53,683 nt of DNA from Pontibacter sp. HSC-14F20. Its GTDB lineage: Bacteria > Bacteroidota > Bacteroidia > Cytophagales > Hymenobacteraceae. This document shows positions 1 through 7,198 of the stretch, piece by piece. The stretch's first letter is position 1. Each line of letters begins with the position of its first letter. The notes beneath the pieces were generated by a model. The model was not told the DNA's origin. It did not search any database and worked only from the letters and a program-made list of their open reading frames with translations. A program made the position numbers and the translations under genes. The stretch covers positions 1 to 53,683 of the forward strand of contig NZ_JAHZTC010000025.1 in the NCBI RefSeq assembly GCF_019599265.1, in the 5' to 3' direction.

Positions 1-87
1 GCACCCTGTTTTAAGCTTGTAGAGTATGGCGCCTACTATTTTACTGGCTGCCACATGGAGCCTGGGACCGCGTTTGCCAACACTTAG
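1..87 (+). other. open frame entering from the left edge
   Basis: Frame 1 is open from the first base to a TAG at 85-87 and encodes 28 residues ending PGTAFANT. It could be the 3' end of a gene outside the window or chance. I do not recognise it. The next ~120 bases show nothing clear. Confidence 0.2.
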
Positions 88-209
88 TTGTGGCACGATC
101 CATTTATTTATGCTATCTTCACTTAAGACTTCCATTGGATTAGGACTTGGTGAGCAAATGTTTTCGCAAATACTTTTACCAACCTAATTCTTTGGAGGTT
201 CTTAAAACC

Positions 210-506
210 CTAAACAGCTTCATAAAGTAAAACGGCACTTACTATAAGATTTAAAGTGGAAATGTATGCTGGTACAGAATTCTCAGAATCTAAATCAAAT
301 TTACTTACAATTAACAGTAATCGGTCACTAACAAACTTAGGGCTTTGGCTCGTAATCGTAAAATAACTTGAAATCCAAGGAATATTAGGTTCAACTACAA
401 GCATACTAAATATACAAATTCCTAATACTGTGATTACAGTTACCAGTACCGTCTTAAATATTAATTTAGCTGGTAATCTATATCCTAATAGAATTTCACC
501 CTCCAT
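210..506 (-). CDS. small hypothetical membrane protein
   Basis: 98 residues. Two hydrophobic segments are visible, about residues 14-38 (LIFKTVLVTVITVLGICIF) and about 80-97 at the C-terminus, joined by a polar loop, so it would be a small inner-membrane protein. I do not recognise the family. The gene and its flanks are clearly more AT-rich than the rest of the window, which fits recently acquired or fast-evolving DNA at an island edge. No clear promoter or terminator belongs to it. It could be a real small gene or a chance ORF in AT-rich DNA; the organised membrane segments favour the former slightly. Confidence 0.4.
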   Translation of the reverse strand: MEGEILLGYRLPAKLIFKTVLVTVITVLGICIFSMLVVEPNIPWISSYFTITSQSPKFVSDRLLLIVSKFDLDSENSVPAYISTLNLIVSAVLLYEAV

Positions 507-620
507 AGAGCTAATGGATTTATCATTTTTAAAAGTGCCAAATATAACCGAAACCTAATTGATTCTTACTTATTCCTACATTCCCATATATTATAAAGTC
601 CCTATAGAAACAGTGCTTCT

Positions 621-659
621 TAAATAAAAAAACCCTCTCCTGTTTATAAGAGAGGGTTT
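621..659 (-). terminator. rho-independent terminator of yceI copy 1
   Basis: A 10-bp perfect stem (AAACCCTCTC at 630-639 with GAGAGGGTTT at 650-659) is followed on the minus strand by a T-rich run (TTTTTTTATTTA). It lies 29 bases past the stop of the minus-strand YceI gene. Confidence 0.85.
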
Positions 660-687
660 ATATTGAATTTTCTGACAGAAAAGACAA

Positions 688-1350
688 TTACTTCTTTGCC
701 GTGATATCCAGGCTTACTGTGAAGTTATCATCGATTACTTTGTCGCCCAGGTCATCAAAGAAGCTCTTAGAGCCGTAACGAACGTCATATTTGGCGCGGT
801 CAACGATCACATCGGCTTTCGCAGTAGCATTACCGTTCTCAACGTTAACTGTAGCCGGGAAGCTTACCGGGTTGGTTTTGCCTTTAATAGTCAGGTCACC
901 TTCTACATTATAGTTTGGCTGGCCGGCAGCGGCGTCAGCGATCGGGCTGATGCTGTTGATTTTAAAGTTAGCCGTCGGGTGCTGCTCAACGCCAAAGAAG
1001 TCGTCAGACTTCAGGTGACCTACCAGGTCAGCATTGTACTTGGCATCTGTTAAGTCGGTGTTGGTGATAGAGGCCATGTCGATGGTAAACTCACCACCTA
1101 CTAACTGGCCTTCAGCTACTACCAGTTCGCCACCCTGCAGGCTGATGTTACCAGAGTGCTCGCCACCTACTTTTTTACCATTCCAGGTCAGTTGGCTTGC
1201 AGACGGATCTACGGCATAAGCCTCACCCTCTGCTGCAACAGGAGCTTCTGTAGCTACGGCAGTTGTGTTCTCAGTTGCGGTGTTGCTGTCGGTGCAGGCA
1301 GTAAAGAAAAGCGCTGCGGCCATAGAAGCAAAGATTGCTGTCTTTTTCAT
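688..1350 (-). CDS. YceI family lipoprotein (copy 1)
   Basis: 220 residues. The start at 1350 was chosen over the longer frame because it gives a clean lipoprotein signal: MKK, a hydrophobic stretch, then lipobox FTAC with Cys at about 19. A Thr/Ala-rich linker follows, then the YceI beta-barrel from about residue 45 (DPSASQLTWNGKKVGGEHSG) to the C-terminus. Conserved family features include VGHLKSDDFFGVE, LTIKGKTNPVSFPA and the C-terminal VDRAKYDVRYGS. YceI domains are lipocalin-like and bind polyisoprenoids or other amphiphiles in the periplasm; this copy should be membrane-anchored. It is paralogous (about 60% identical by eye) to the copy at 2627. It has its own strong promoter at 1393-1424 and a terminator, so it is monocistronic, and it shares an operator-like palindrome with the MarR-yceI unit. 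Confidence 0.95.
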   Translation of the reverse strand: MKKTAIFASMAAALFFTACTDSNTATENTTAVATEAPVAAEGEAYAVDPSASQLTWNGKKVGGEHSGNISLQGGELVVAEGQLVGGEFTIDMASITNTDLTDAKYNADLVGHLKSDDFFGVEQHPTANFKINSISPIADAAAGQPNYNVEGDLTIKGKTNPVSFPATVNVENGNATAKADVIVDRAKYDVRYGSKSFFDDLGDKVIDDNFTVSLDITAKK

Positions 1351-1392
1351 GTAATTCTGATTTAGATAATGATAGTTTTCGAATTTGATTTG

Positions 1393-1424
1393 CAAATTTA
1401 ATGTATATACATTTATTGTACAAA
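1393..1424 (-). promoter_or_regulatory. Bacteroidota sigma-A promoter of yceI copy 1 with operator-like palindrome
   Basis: On the minus strand TTTG (1424-1421), a 20-bp spacer and TAAATTTG (1400-1393) match the TTTG/TAnnTTTG consensus. The perfect palindrome ATGTATATACAT (1401-1412) lies in the spacer against the -7 box, where a bound repressor would block polymerase. The 5' UTR would be about 35-40 nt. A near-copy of this whole region is at 4051-4086. Confidence 0.75.
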
Positions 1425-1641
1425 CATGTTTATCTTTATTTTTGGTTCCATCACAATAATATCTGGTTGTTGCAAATCAAGGAAGACAGTTAACTGCTAA
1501 AGAATCTTCTCATCTACCTTATTGATAAATCAGAATCATGCCCTGCACATCATTTTATCATTGCCGCTGCAATTCAGGTTGTCAGACTTTATATGTCAGT
1601 AGGCTTCTTAAAAGGTATAGCGCGAGAAAACACGTGAGGGT

Positions 1642-1682
1642 GAATAAAAAAAGCCACTATACAGTTATACCTGTAAGTGGCT
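1642..1682 (-). terminator. terminator downstream of the XRE regulator
   Basis: Stem AGCCACT (1652-1658) / AGTGGCT (1676-1682) with an inner ACAG/CTGT pairing, followed on the minus strand by TTTTTTATTCA. It is about 75 bases past the stop of the XRE gene. The loop contains a TATACCTG copy. Confidence 0.75.
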
Positions 1683-1757
1683 CTTGGATAATCCTGTAAT
1701 AAATGCCTTGTTTATCTGCTCCCAGACAAAACAATCAATATACTTTAAGTAACCGGC

Positions 1758-2168
1758 TCATTCGCCGGAGTGTTGGTTTTTGAGCATTCTTTCCAATAAC
1801 TCGTTCTTTTCCCGCTCACTTTTAAGGAGCGCATCATAGAGCTCCACTATCTTTTCTATGGGATTGAAGGTACATTGATCAAAATATCCATTGTTACCTG
1901 CAGTAGAATTATCATGCAATGTTTGAACATTGAAGATAGCCCCCTCTTCGGAAAAATTCTCAATAGCCTCTGTAGTCACACCAAGTGCTTTGGCTATCTT
2001 TTCAAGTGTTGCCTTATCCATATCCTCTTCCTGCTCAATTCGGGAGATGTTCTGCTGGGTGGTTCCCAGTTCACTGGCAAGCGAAGCCTGCTTTACGCCA
2101 AGGGCCGTACGCATTCTACGGACATGATCGCCCAGATGAATGGGCCGTTTTCTTGCTGCTGTTTCCAT
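1758..2168 (-). CDS. XRE-family helix-turn-helix transcriptional regulator
   Basis: 136 residues from the ATG at 2168. The longer frame adds 27 hydrophobic residues unlike this family. Residues about 10-70 form an HTH_3/XRE DNA-binding domain (LGDHVRRMRTALGVKQASLA, then TTQQNISRIEQEE, then KIAKALGVTTEAIENF). The C-terminal 25 residues (from IEKIVELYDALL) form a charged leucine-rich helix, probably a coiled coil for dimerisation. Small XRE proteins with this layout are common in Bacteroidota, often with no known target. It stands alone, with its own terminator, between the two yceI genes but is not obviously linked to them. Confidence 0.9.
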   Translation of the reverse strand: METAARKRPIHLGDHVRRMRTALGVKQASLASELGTTQQNISRIEQEEDMDKATLEKIAKALGVTTEAIENFSEEGAIFNVQTLHDNSTAGNNGYFDQCTFNPIEKIVELYDALLKSEREKNELLERMLKNQHSGE

Positions 2169-2626
2169 GATTTGAATGTACGCATATTTTATAAATAAAT
2201 CAAGTATAATTGCGAGTATTTTACAATTAACTACTTGTTTATCATACACTTACTAAAATGCTTTACTTAGCAGGTTGCGCATTTGATTTTATGCTCGCAA
2301 TACCTCTCACATCCTATTATTCTCCTGAAATGCAGTAGATTACACTGGATTATCAACGCCGCCGAGTCACTTCCAGCACGCACTGCCGTCATGCTCTTAC
2401 AGGCACTGCCCTGAAAGCCTCTTGTATGCCCGAGGTCATTCCATACTGCGCGTCGCTGCTGGCAGCCTCAAAGGCCACATGTCATCTGTTTCAAAAGCAA
2501 GTCAACCCACTCCAAAAAGCAACAAAACGACCAGAAACATAATATGCTGTTTCTGGTCGCTTGTTGCAAAGGCTAATGCATTCCTGTGTAACGGAGCGGC
2601 TTTGCGAAGGGATCCTGCGCTGAATG
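2169..2626. other. intergenic region without a recognised gene
   Basis: The part next to the XRE gene (2170-2300) is AT-rich and probably holds its promoter. About 2350-2490 is GC-richer; on the minus strand a short frame (ending GIQEAFRAVPVRA) looks protein-like but has no start or family match that I recognise, so it may be a gene remnant. The terminator at 2514-2567 is listed separately. Confidence 0.4.
2514..2567 (-). terminator. terminator of the MarR-yceI operon
   Basis: A long near-perfect inverted repeat: 2519-2539 pairs with 2548-2567 around an 8-nt loop, with one bulge/mismatch near the base. Five T follow on the minus strand. It lies about 60 bases past the yceI copy 2 stop. Confidence 0.85.
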
Positions 2627-3277
2627 CTATTGCTTTGCCTTCACATTCAGGCTTACCGTGAACTCATCATAGATCGCTTTGTCGCCCAGGTTTTCAAAGA
2701 AGTTGCTGGAGCGGTAGCGGATATCGTATTTGGTGCGGTCTACTGTCACATCAGCTTTGGCTGTGGCTACGCCGTCTTTCACAGTGATAATGGCCGGGAA
2801 GCTTACCGGGTTCGTGATGCCTTTGATGGTCAGGTTGCCTTTTACGTTGTAGTTCGGCTGGCCTGCGGCGGCTTTGGCGATCGGAATAGCTTCGGTGATC
2901 ACGAAAGAACCGCTTGGGTACTTTTCTACACCAAAGAAATCATCCGACTTCAGGTGACCCACCAGTTTGCCGTTCATGCCAGCATCTTTGATGTCTTCCA
3001 CCGTGATCGAACTCATATCAAACTCGAAGGAGCCGCCCGTCACACGGTTTTTGTCCACCGTCAGCTGACCGCTTTTCAGGGAAATTTTGCCATAGTGCTC
3101 ACCAGTCACTTTTTTGGCGTTCCAGTTTACCTCGCTGGCAGCCGTCTCAACAGCAAAAGTACGTCCCTTGGCAGGAGCAGCTATTTCTGTTGCGTTCCGA
3201 TCTGTGTTAGAGGTGCCGGTAAAGGCAGATAGCATCAGCGCAGCTGCAAGCGATGCCAGAATAGCGGTTTTTTTCAT
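2627..3277 (-). CDS. YceI family protein (copy 2, MarR-linked, no lipobox cysteine)
   Basis: 216 residues from the ATG at 3277, chosen because it gives MKKTAILASLAAALMLSAF, a signal peptide aligned with copy 1. The YceI barrel covers about 42-216 with VGHLKSDDFFGVE, LTIKGITNPVSFPA and VDRTKYDIRYRS. The lipobox cysteine of copy 1 (FTAC) is replaced by phenylalanine (LSAF), so this copy is expected to be secreted to the periplasm rather than lipidated. It follows the MarR gene by 59 bases with no promoter or terminator visible between them, so the two are probably co-transcribed. MarR-YceI pairs are common in Bacteroidota; I infer control by the adjacent MarR protein. Confidence 0.95.
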   Translation of the reverse strand: MKKTAILASLAAALMLSAFTGTSNTDRNATEIAAPAKGRTFAVETAASEVNWNAKKVTGEHYGKISLKSGQLTVDKNRVTGGSFEFDMSSITVEDIKDAGMNGKLVGHLKSDDFFGVEKYPSGSFVITEAIPIAKAAAGQPNYNVKGNLTIKGITNPVSFPAIITVKDGVATAKADVTVDRTKYDIRYRSSNFFENLGDKAIYDEFTVSLNVKAKQ

Positions 3278-3336
3278 GTGATAAATGATTGATTTTGAGT
3301 AGTTGGATGGTTTATTTTTAAAATGGTTTAATGGTC

Positions 3337-3792
3337 TCAACTGTTTTTCCGCACTTTATCCAACAGCCTGCTCAGCTCAAGGGCCTCCTCGTCTGACAGG
3401 TTGGTGATACCTGTTCCCTTTCCTCCCTCCAGTTCATCCATCTGCCTGAGCAGGTCCAGGCCTTTCTCAGTGATCAGCACATCGACCGTGCGCCGGTCCT
3501 TTGGGCACTGCTGGCGGGAGACCAGCTCTTTTGCCACCAGCTTATCGACGATGCGGGAAGCGTTGGAGGTCTTGTCGAGCATACGCTCTATCAGCATGCT
3601 AACGGTAGCGGGCCTGGGGTATTGTCCGCGCAGGATACGTAAAATATTGTATTGCGGCAAACTTACGCCAAATGGTTTGAAGTGCGCACTTTGCTGCTGC
3701 TCTACCCAACCGGCAGTATATACCAGGTTAATATACGCTTTCTGGTGCAGACTCCTGAATACCGGCTGCTTGATTTCTTCTTCTATCTGCAT
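3337..3792 (-). CDS. MarR-family transcriptional regulator
   Basis: 151 residues. Winged helix-turn-helix at about residues 35-110: FGVSLPQYNILRILRGQYPR, VSMLIERMLDKTSNASRIVD (recognition helix region) and the wing LVSRQQCPKDRRTVDVLIT. The basic wing motif DRR is typical of MarR proteins. N- and C-terminal helices form the dimer interface. It is the first gene of an operon with yceI copy 2. One cysteine (Q-Q-C-P) lies in the wing; whether it senses oxidants cannot be told. The probable operator is the TGTAnATACA palindrome found both at 4060-4071 upstream of this gene and in the promoter of yceI copy 1. Confidence 0.93.
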   Translation of the reverse strand: MQIEEEIKQPVFRSLHQKAYINLVYTAGWVEQQQSAHFKPFGVSLPQYNILRILRGQYPRPATVSMLIERMLDKTSNASRIVDKLVAKELVSRQQCPKDRRTVDVLITEKGLDLLRQMDELEGGKGTGITNLSDEEALELSRLLDKVRKNS

Positions 3793-4255
3793 AGTATGTT
3801 GTTTCGTTTTTGGTCTTTAGATGGCATTAACCCATCTCTACTGAAAATTGGCCGGATCAAGACTCACAGTATCAAAGCAGGACCCTATACCCATAGATTT
3901 GCTGGCCCCTCGAAGCCGACTGTCATCACCACCCCTTTCAAAAGGGGACCCTTTATATAATAATGTACCCCTAAAAGGGTTAAACACGATTTATCCCTGC
4001 AACTCAACTACATAACAGCAGCGGCCTATAGCTCCAGACAATGAGGTGACTGCAAATATATGTACATACATTTAATACAGCAACATAGTTCAGCATTATA
4101 CTTAAATAATTTCAGCTTTTACATTCTGAAGAAAACGCTGCACTAAAAATAGGCTTTCCTTGCTTAAAAATAGCTTGTTTATAATAATATTTATTTTAAA
4201 TATTACGGTCCATAGTCAATATCGAACCTTTACCCTAATCCTAAACATCTCTCAT
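3793..4255. other. divergent intergenic region with repeat remnant
   Basis: Between the MarR start and the cytochrome start. 3892-3960 carries a fragment of the GC-rich dispersed repeat found elsewhere: GGCCCCTCGAAG, then the near-palindrome CCCCTTTCAAAAGGGG at 3932-3947. The promoter/operator at 4053-4083 is listed separately. The last ~100 bases before the cytochrome gene are AT-rich with no convincing -7 box. Confidence 0.5.
4053..4083 (-). promoter_or_regulatory. promoter and operator-like site of the MarR-yceI operon
   Basis: On the minus strand TTG (4083-4081), a 20-bp spacer, TATATTTG (4060-4053). The spacer holds ATGTACATACAT (4060-4071), the counterpart of the palindrome in the yceI copy 1 promoter; the surrounding ~35 bases are also similar. 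It would give an unusually long 5' UTR of about 250 nt. The site could also control the divergent cytochrome gene. Confidence 0.6.
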
Positions 4256-5263
4256 ATGAAAAAAGCATTTAGAATCATCGGTATGCTCTTCGTGGTGCTG
4301 GTGGCAATTGCAGCGGCCGGGGTGGTATACCTGCGCTATACCTTCCCGAAGGTGGATGCGGCACCCGCCATTACCATCCAGAAATCACCGGAACTGATTG
4401 AACGGGGAGCCTACCTGGCTAACCATGTGGCGGTTTGCATCGACTGCCACTCCACCCGCGACTTCTCCCGCTTTTCAGGTCCGGTTGTGCCCGGCACGGA
4501 AGGCAAAGGGGGCGATGTTTTTGATCATTCCATGGGCTTTCCGGGTGTTTTTTATGCCCGCAACATCACTTCCGACACGGAGACAGGTATAGGCAGTTGG
4601 ACCGACGGCGAGGTATACCGCGCTTTCACGACAGGGGTTAGCCGCAACGGGGATCCGCTCTTCCCGGTGATGCCTTATAAGTCCTATGCCAGCATGACCA
4701 CCAACGATGCCTATGCCATCATCTCCTACATTCGCTCCCTTAACCCGATCAAGTACCAGGTGCCCGAGTCAAAGCCTGACTTCCCGATGAACCTGATTCT
4801 GCGTACCATCCCCTCGGGCAAGCCAAATCCAACTGATGAACACACGTTGCAGGATGAACTGGTGCGCGGCAAGTACCTGCTTACCATAGCAGCCTGCGCC
4901 GAATGCCATACGCCACAAGATAAAGGAGCACCCATCGAAGGAAAATACCTGGCCGGCGGATTTGAGTTTAAATTCCCGAACGGAGCCGTGTTGCGCTCTT
5001 CCAACATCACGCCCGACAAGCAGACAGGTATAGGCAACTGGACAGAAGAGGCTTTTGTGCAACGTTTCAAAAACTACGAGGCTCCCGAGGCGACAGCCGC
5101 AAAGTTAGCGCCGGACGCCTTCAATACTATTATGCCCTGGGCCATGTATGCCGGTATGGAAGAAGCCGACCTGAAGGCAATCTACAAATACCTGATGACG
5201 GTGGAGGGGAATGCCAACAAGGTTGAGCGCTTTAGCCCGCCGACTGCAGTAGCCAGTAAGTAA
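4256..5263 (+). CDS. membrane-anchored diheme c-type cytochrome
   Basis: 335 residues from the ATG at 4256, which begins a normal MKKAF N-terminus; the upstream in-frame extension is AT-rich and not conserved-looking. One N-terminal membrane anchor (about residues 6-27). Two class-I cytochrome c domains, each with a heme-attachment CxxCH: C61-IDC-H65 and C214-AEC-H218. Each is followed by the internal duplicate ARNITSDTETGIGSWT / SSNITPDKQTGIGNWT, and possible axial Met residues lie in FPVMPY and TIMPW. The layout matches small cytochrome subunits of alcohol/aldehyde- or gluconate-dehydrogenase type complexes, but no catalytic partner is next to it, so its electron donor is unknown. It faces the periplasm. 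Confidence 0.93.
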   Translation: MKKAFRIIGMLFVVLVAIAAAGVVYLRYTFPKVDAAPAITIQKSPELIERGAYLANHVAVCIDCHSTRDFSRFSGPVVPGTEGKGGDVFDHSMGFPGVFYARNITSDTETGIGSWTDGEVYRAFTTGVSRNGDPLFPVMPYKSYASMTTNDAYAIISYIRSLNPIKYQVPESKPDFPMNLILRTIPSGKPNPTDEHTLQDELVRGKYLLTIAACAECHTPQDKGAPIEGKYLAGGFEFKFPNGAVLRSSNITPDKQTGIGNWTEEAFVQRFKNYEAPEATAAKLAPDAFNTIMPWAMYAGMEEADLKAIYKYLMTVEGNANKVERFSPPTAVASK

Positions 5264-5283
5264 GCGCAATTCTATACCTATAG

Positions 5284-5336
5284 CGCACGTTTGCTGTCAC
5301 TTCTTTCAGAAGTCGGATGGCAAACGTGCGTTTGTA
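5284..5336 (+). terminator. terminator after the cytochrome gene
   Basis: Stem CGCACGTTTGC (5284-5294) / GCAAACGTGCG (5320-5330) with an inner ACTTC/GAAGT hairpin, followed by TTTGTATT. The U-tract is modest. Confidence 0.65.
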
Positions 5337-5340
5337 TTGC

Positions 5341-5348
5341 TATATTTG
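5341..5348 (+). promoter_or_regulatory. candidate -7 box of ogt
   Basis: TATATTTG matches TAnnTTTG and ends 21 bases before the chosen ogt start. No good TTTG is at the expected distance upstream, so only half of the promoter is supported. Confidence 0.45.
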
Positions 5349-5369
5349 AGGTATAGCCAAACACAAAAC

Positions 5370-5873
5370 ATGGAAAGCAAAACCTACATCAGCTATATGC
5401 AGTCGCCGCTCGGCCTGCTCCGGATTGGCGGTACCAAACAAGGCATAACAGAAGTAAACTTTTGTGAAAAGGACGCCGTGCCGGCTGAGCAGACGCATGA
5501 AATGCCCGTTTGTATCAGCGATTGTGTGCAGCAGCTGGAGGAATATTTTGCGGGGAAACGGCATGATTTTGACTTAGCGCTGGCACCTGCGGGTACAACT
5601 TTCCAGAAACAGGTATGGCAGGAACTGCAAGGTATACCGCACGGCAAAACCACCAGCTACCTGGCCGTGTCGAGGGCAGTGTCGGGTGAGAAGGCAATTC
5701 GTGCTGTGGGGGCCGCTAACGGTCGCAACCCGATCTGCATAATTGTGCCCTGCCACCGGGTAATCGGCAGCGACGGAAGCCTGACGGGCTATGCCGGAGG
5801 CCTGTGGCGAAAAGAGTGGCTACTACGTCATGAAGGAGCACTGAGAACCGCTGCACAGATATCCCCCTTTTAA
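5370..5873 (+). CDS. ogt: methylated-DNA--[protein]-cysteine S-methyltransferase
   Basis: 167 residues from the ATG at 5370 (MESKTYISYMQSPLG). It repairs O6-alkylguanine by irreversible transfer of the alkyl group to its own cysteine. The active-site motif IIVPCHRVIGSDG is intact with acceptor Cys128, followed by LTGYAGGLWRKEWLL. The N-terminal ribonuclease-H-like domain is about residues 5-80 and the DNA-binding domain with FQKQVWQELQGIPHGKTTSY is about 84-165. The length and the absence of an Ada AraC-type domain indicate the constitutive Ogt type rather than Ada. It stands alone between two terminators. Confidence 0.96.
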   Translation: MESKTYISYMQSPLGLLRIGGTKQGITEVNFCEKDAVPAEQTHEMPVCISDCVQQLEEYFAGKRHDFDLALAPAGTTFQKQVWQELQGIPHGKTTSYLAVSRAVSGEKAIRAVGAANGRNPICIIVPCHRVIGSDGSLTGYAGGLWRKEWLLRHEGALRTAAQISPF

Positions 5874-5928
5874 AAGTTCAAATAATAACTAATAAACTGC
5901 AACATACTTACAAGTACGAAGGTATAAA

Positions 5929-5963
5929 GTAAAAGCACCCTGTGTTAAGGTGCTTTTACGTGT
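5929..5963 (+). terminator. terminator after ogt
   Basis: Stem GTAAAAGCACC (5929-5939) / GGTGCTTTTAC (5949-5959), A-rich on one arm and T-rich on the other, just upstream of the RDD gene start at 5972. Confidence 0.75.
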
Positions 5964-5971
5964 TATTACCT

Positions 5972-6403
5972 ATGCAATTGTCTTATCAGAAAGCAAAACC
6001 ACACCTGCTCGAAGCTCAGATGGGAGCCCGAGTGCTTGCTTTTTTCCTGGACACATTTTTCCTGTTGTCCACTATCGGGCTAATCGAATACTTTACTTTC
6101 AGCAGCAATGAAGAGGCTTTGGTTTTTAAGTCAGAACGCCTACTGCACCTGCTGATGGGTTGGCTATACTTTGCAGGTACTGAAAGCGGCGCCTGGCAAG
6201 GCTCTCTAGGCAAACAGTTCTTGGGACTTCGCGTTGTGGGTTTTTGCGGCGACCGCATCTCATTCCGACGCGCCAGCCTCCGTTATCTACTCAGGCCAAT
6301 CAGCATTTTTGTGTTGCTCACGCAGGCATTGACAGGCACAAGAGTTGCCTCTCATACCCGCCTGCTCCACGACCGCATCTGCAAAACCAGGGTATTGTCT
6401 TAA
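5972..6403 (+). CDS. RDD family membrane protein
   Basis: 143 residues; the ATG at 5972 is used because the frame upstream lies in the ogt terminator. The RDD pattern is visible: an Arg and Asp in the first membrane helix (GARVLAFFLDTFFLLSTIGL), then WQGSLGKQFLGLRVVG and a later helix after SFRRASLRYLLRP. It probably has three membrane segments. RDD proteins are small inner-membrane proteins of mostly unknown or transport-related function. It converges on the histidine phosphatase gene, with only a short tandem repeat between them. Confidence 0.85.
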   Translation: MQLSYQKAKPHLLEAQMGARVLAFFLDTFFLLSTIGLIEYFTFSSNEEALVFKSERLLHLLMGWLYFAGTESGAWQGSLGKQFLGLRVVGFCGDRISFRRASLRYLLRPISIFVLLTQALTGTRVASHTRLLHDRICKTRVLS

Positions 6404-6441
6404 AGCCTAGGCCCCAAATTCAAAGCCTAGGCCCCGAATTC
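6402..6441. repeat. 20-bp tandem duplication at convergent gene ends
   Basis: Two adjacent copies of a 20-mer (starting AAAGCCTAGGCCCC) differing at one base. The right copy includes the stop codon and last codons of the minus-strand phosphatase; the left copy starts inside the RDD stop codon. Confidence 0.85.
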
Positions 6442-6987
6442 AGTTACCTCTACACTAGCCGTACTGTCCGGGCGAACGGTCAGTTTAAACAGATAGCGGT
6501 ACTGGCTGTCAGCAATTTCCTCGAAAGGTTTTTCAGCCCCAAACGCTTCGATGATCGGCAAAAGCGTATTGGAATGACCGGCTACAACAATTGTCTGTCC
6601 GCGATGCTCCTGCAGGATACGCGTTTTAAGCCCCTCGAAATCGTGCCCTTCGTACTGCACCACCTCTATGTTACGCTCTCTGGCCAATGGATAAAGCGTC
6701 TGTCCGGTACGCATGTATTTAGTGGCATACAAAGCGTCCACTTCCTGCCCTTCTAAGAAAGCCCGCAAGGCTTCTGCCCGTGCATGCCCCGCTTCTGTCA
6801 GTTCCGGATCTTCGTTGGAAGCTTCAGTGGTATCCTTTTCGGCATGGCGCACCAGGTATACGGTAGTCACTTCAGTAGCAGTCTCAATCTCCTCGATCTG
6901 CTGATCGGAAGTGGCTGTATTGGAATTGCAGGCGCTGAAAATGCTTAAAAACAAAAGCAATGAACTGAGTCGGAAGAGGTTTTTCAT
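6427..6987 (-). CDS. histidine phosphatase superfamily lipoprotein (SixA/phosphoglycerate-mutase-like)
   Basis: 186 residues. Lipoprotein signal with lipobox FSAC (Cys about 20). The catalytic RHG-type motif is VYLVRHAEKD (His about 48), followed by ELTEAGHARAEALRAFL, then TKYMRTGQTLYPLA and the second catalytic histidine in VVAGHSN. This is a complete single-domain histidine phosphatase core, predicted to act in the periplasm or outer membrane on an unknown phosphoester. The C-terminus (TEFGA) is encoded by a 20-bp tandem repeat unit, so the last residues may have been changed by the duplication. No operon partner. Confidence 0.92.
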   Translation of the reverse strand: MKNLFRLSSLLLFLSIFSACNSNTATSDQQIEEIETATEVTTVYLVRHAEKDTTEASNEDPELTEAGHARAEALRAFLEGQEVDALYATKYMRTGQTLYPLARERNIEVVQYEGHDFEGLKTRILQEHRGQTIVVAGHSNTLLPIIEAFGAEKPFEEIADSQYRYLFKLTVRPDSTASVEVTEFGA

Positions 6988-7198
6988 GCGTTAAGATTTA
7001 GATCGTGATAAGGTTTAGAGCTAGAAAGTTAAGAAGTTAAACGGAATAATACACCCTGATTATTGGTGGATGAGTATTAAGCAGGTTACAATTTCTCAGG
7101 CTGAATCACACCCTTGCTTGAGCTGCTCTCAGGATTTAGATATTTTCGCAAATACCAGGTTCAATCACTTCAAAGGCAGAAACAATACACCCAGATTT

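Noticed and set aside
2422..2661. 79-aa plus-strand ORF between XRE and yceI copy 2
   Set aside because: It overlaps the end of a well-supported minus-strand gene and its terminator; no homology seen.
3932..3947. CCCCTTTCAAAAGGGG as a MarR operator
   Set aside because: It belongs to the GC-rich dispersed repeat and is not near a promoter box; the AT-rich TGTAnATACA site shared by both yceI promoters is a better operator candidate.
4160..4255. N-terminal extension of the cytochrome from an earlier ATG
   Set aside because: The extension is AT-rich and adds an extra hydrophobic segment; the start at 4256 gives a normal membrane anchor.
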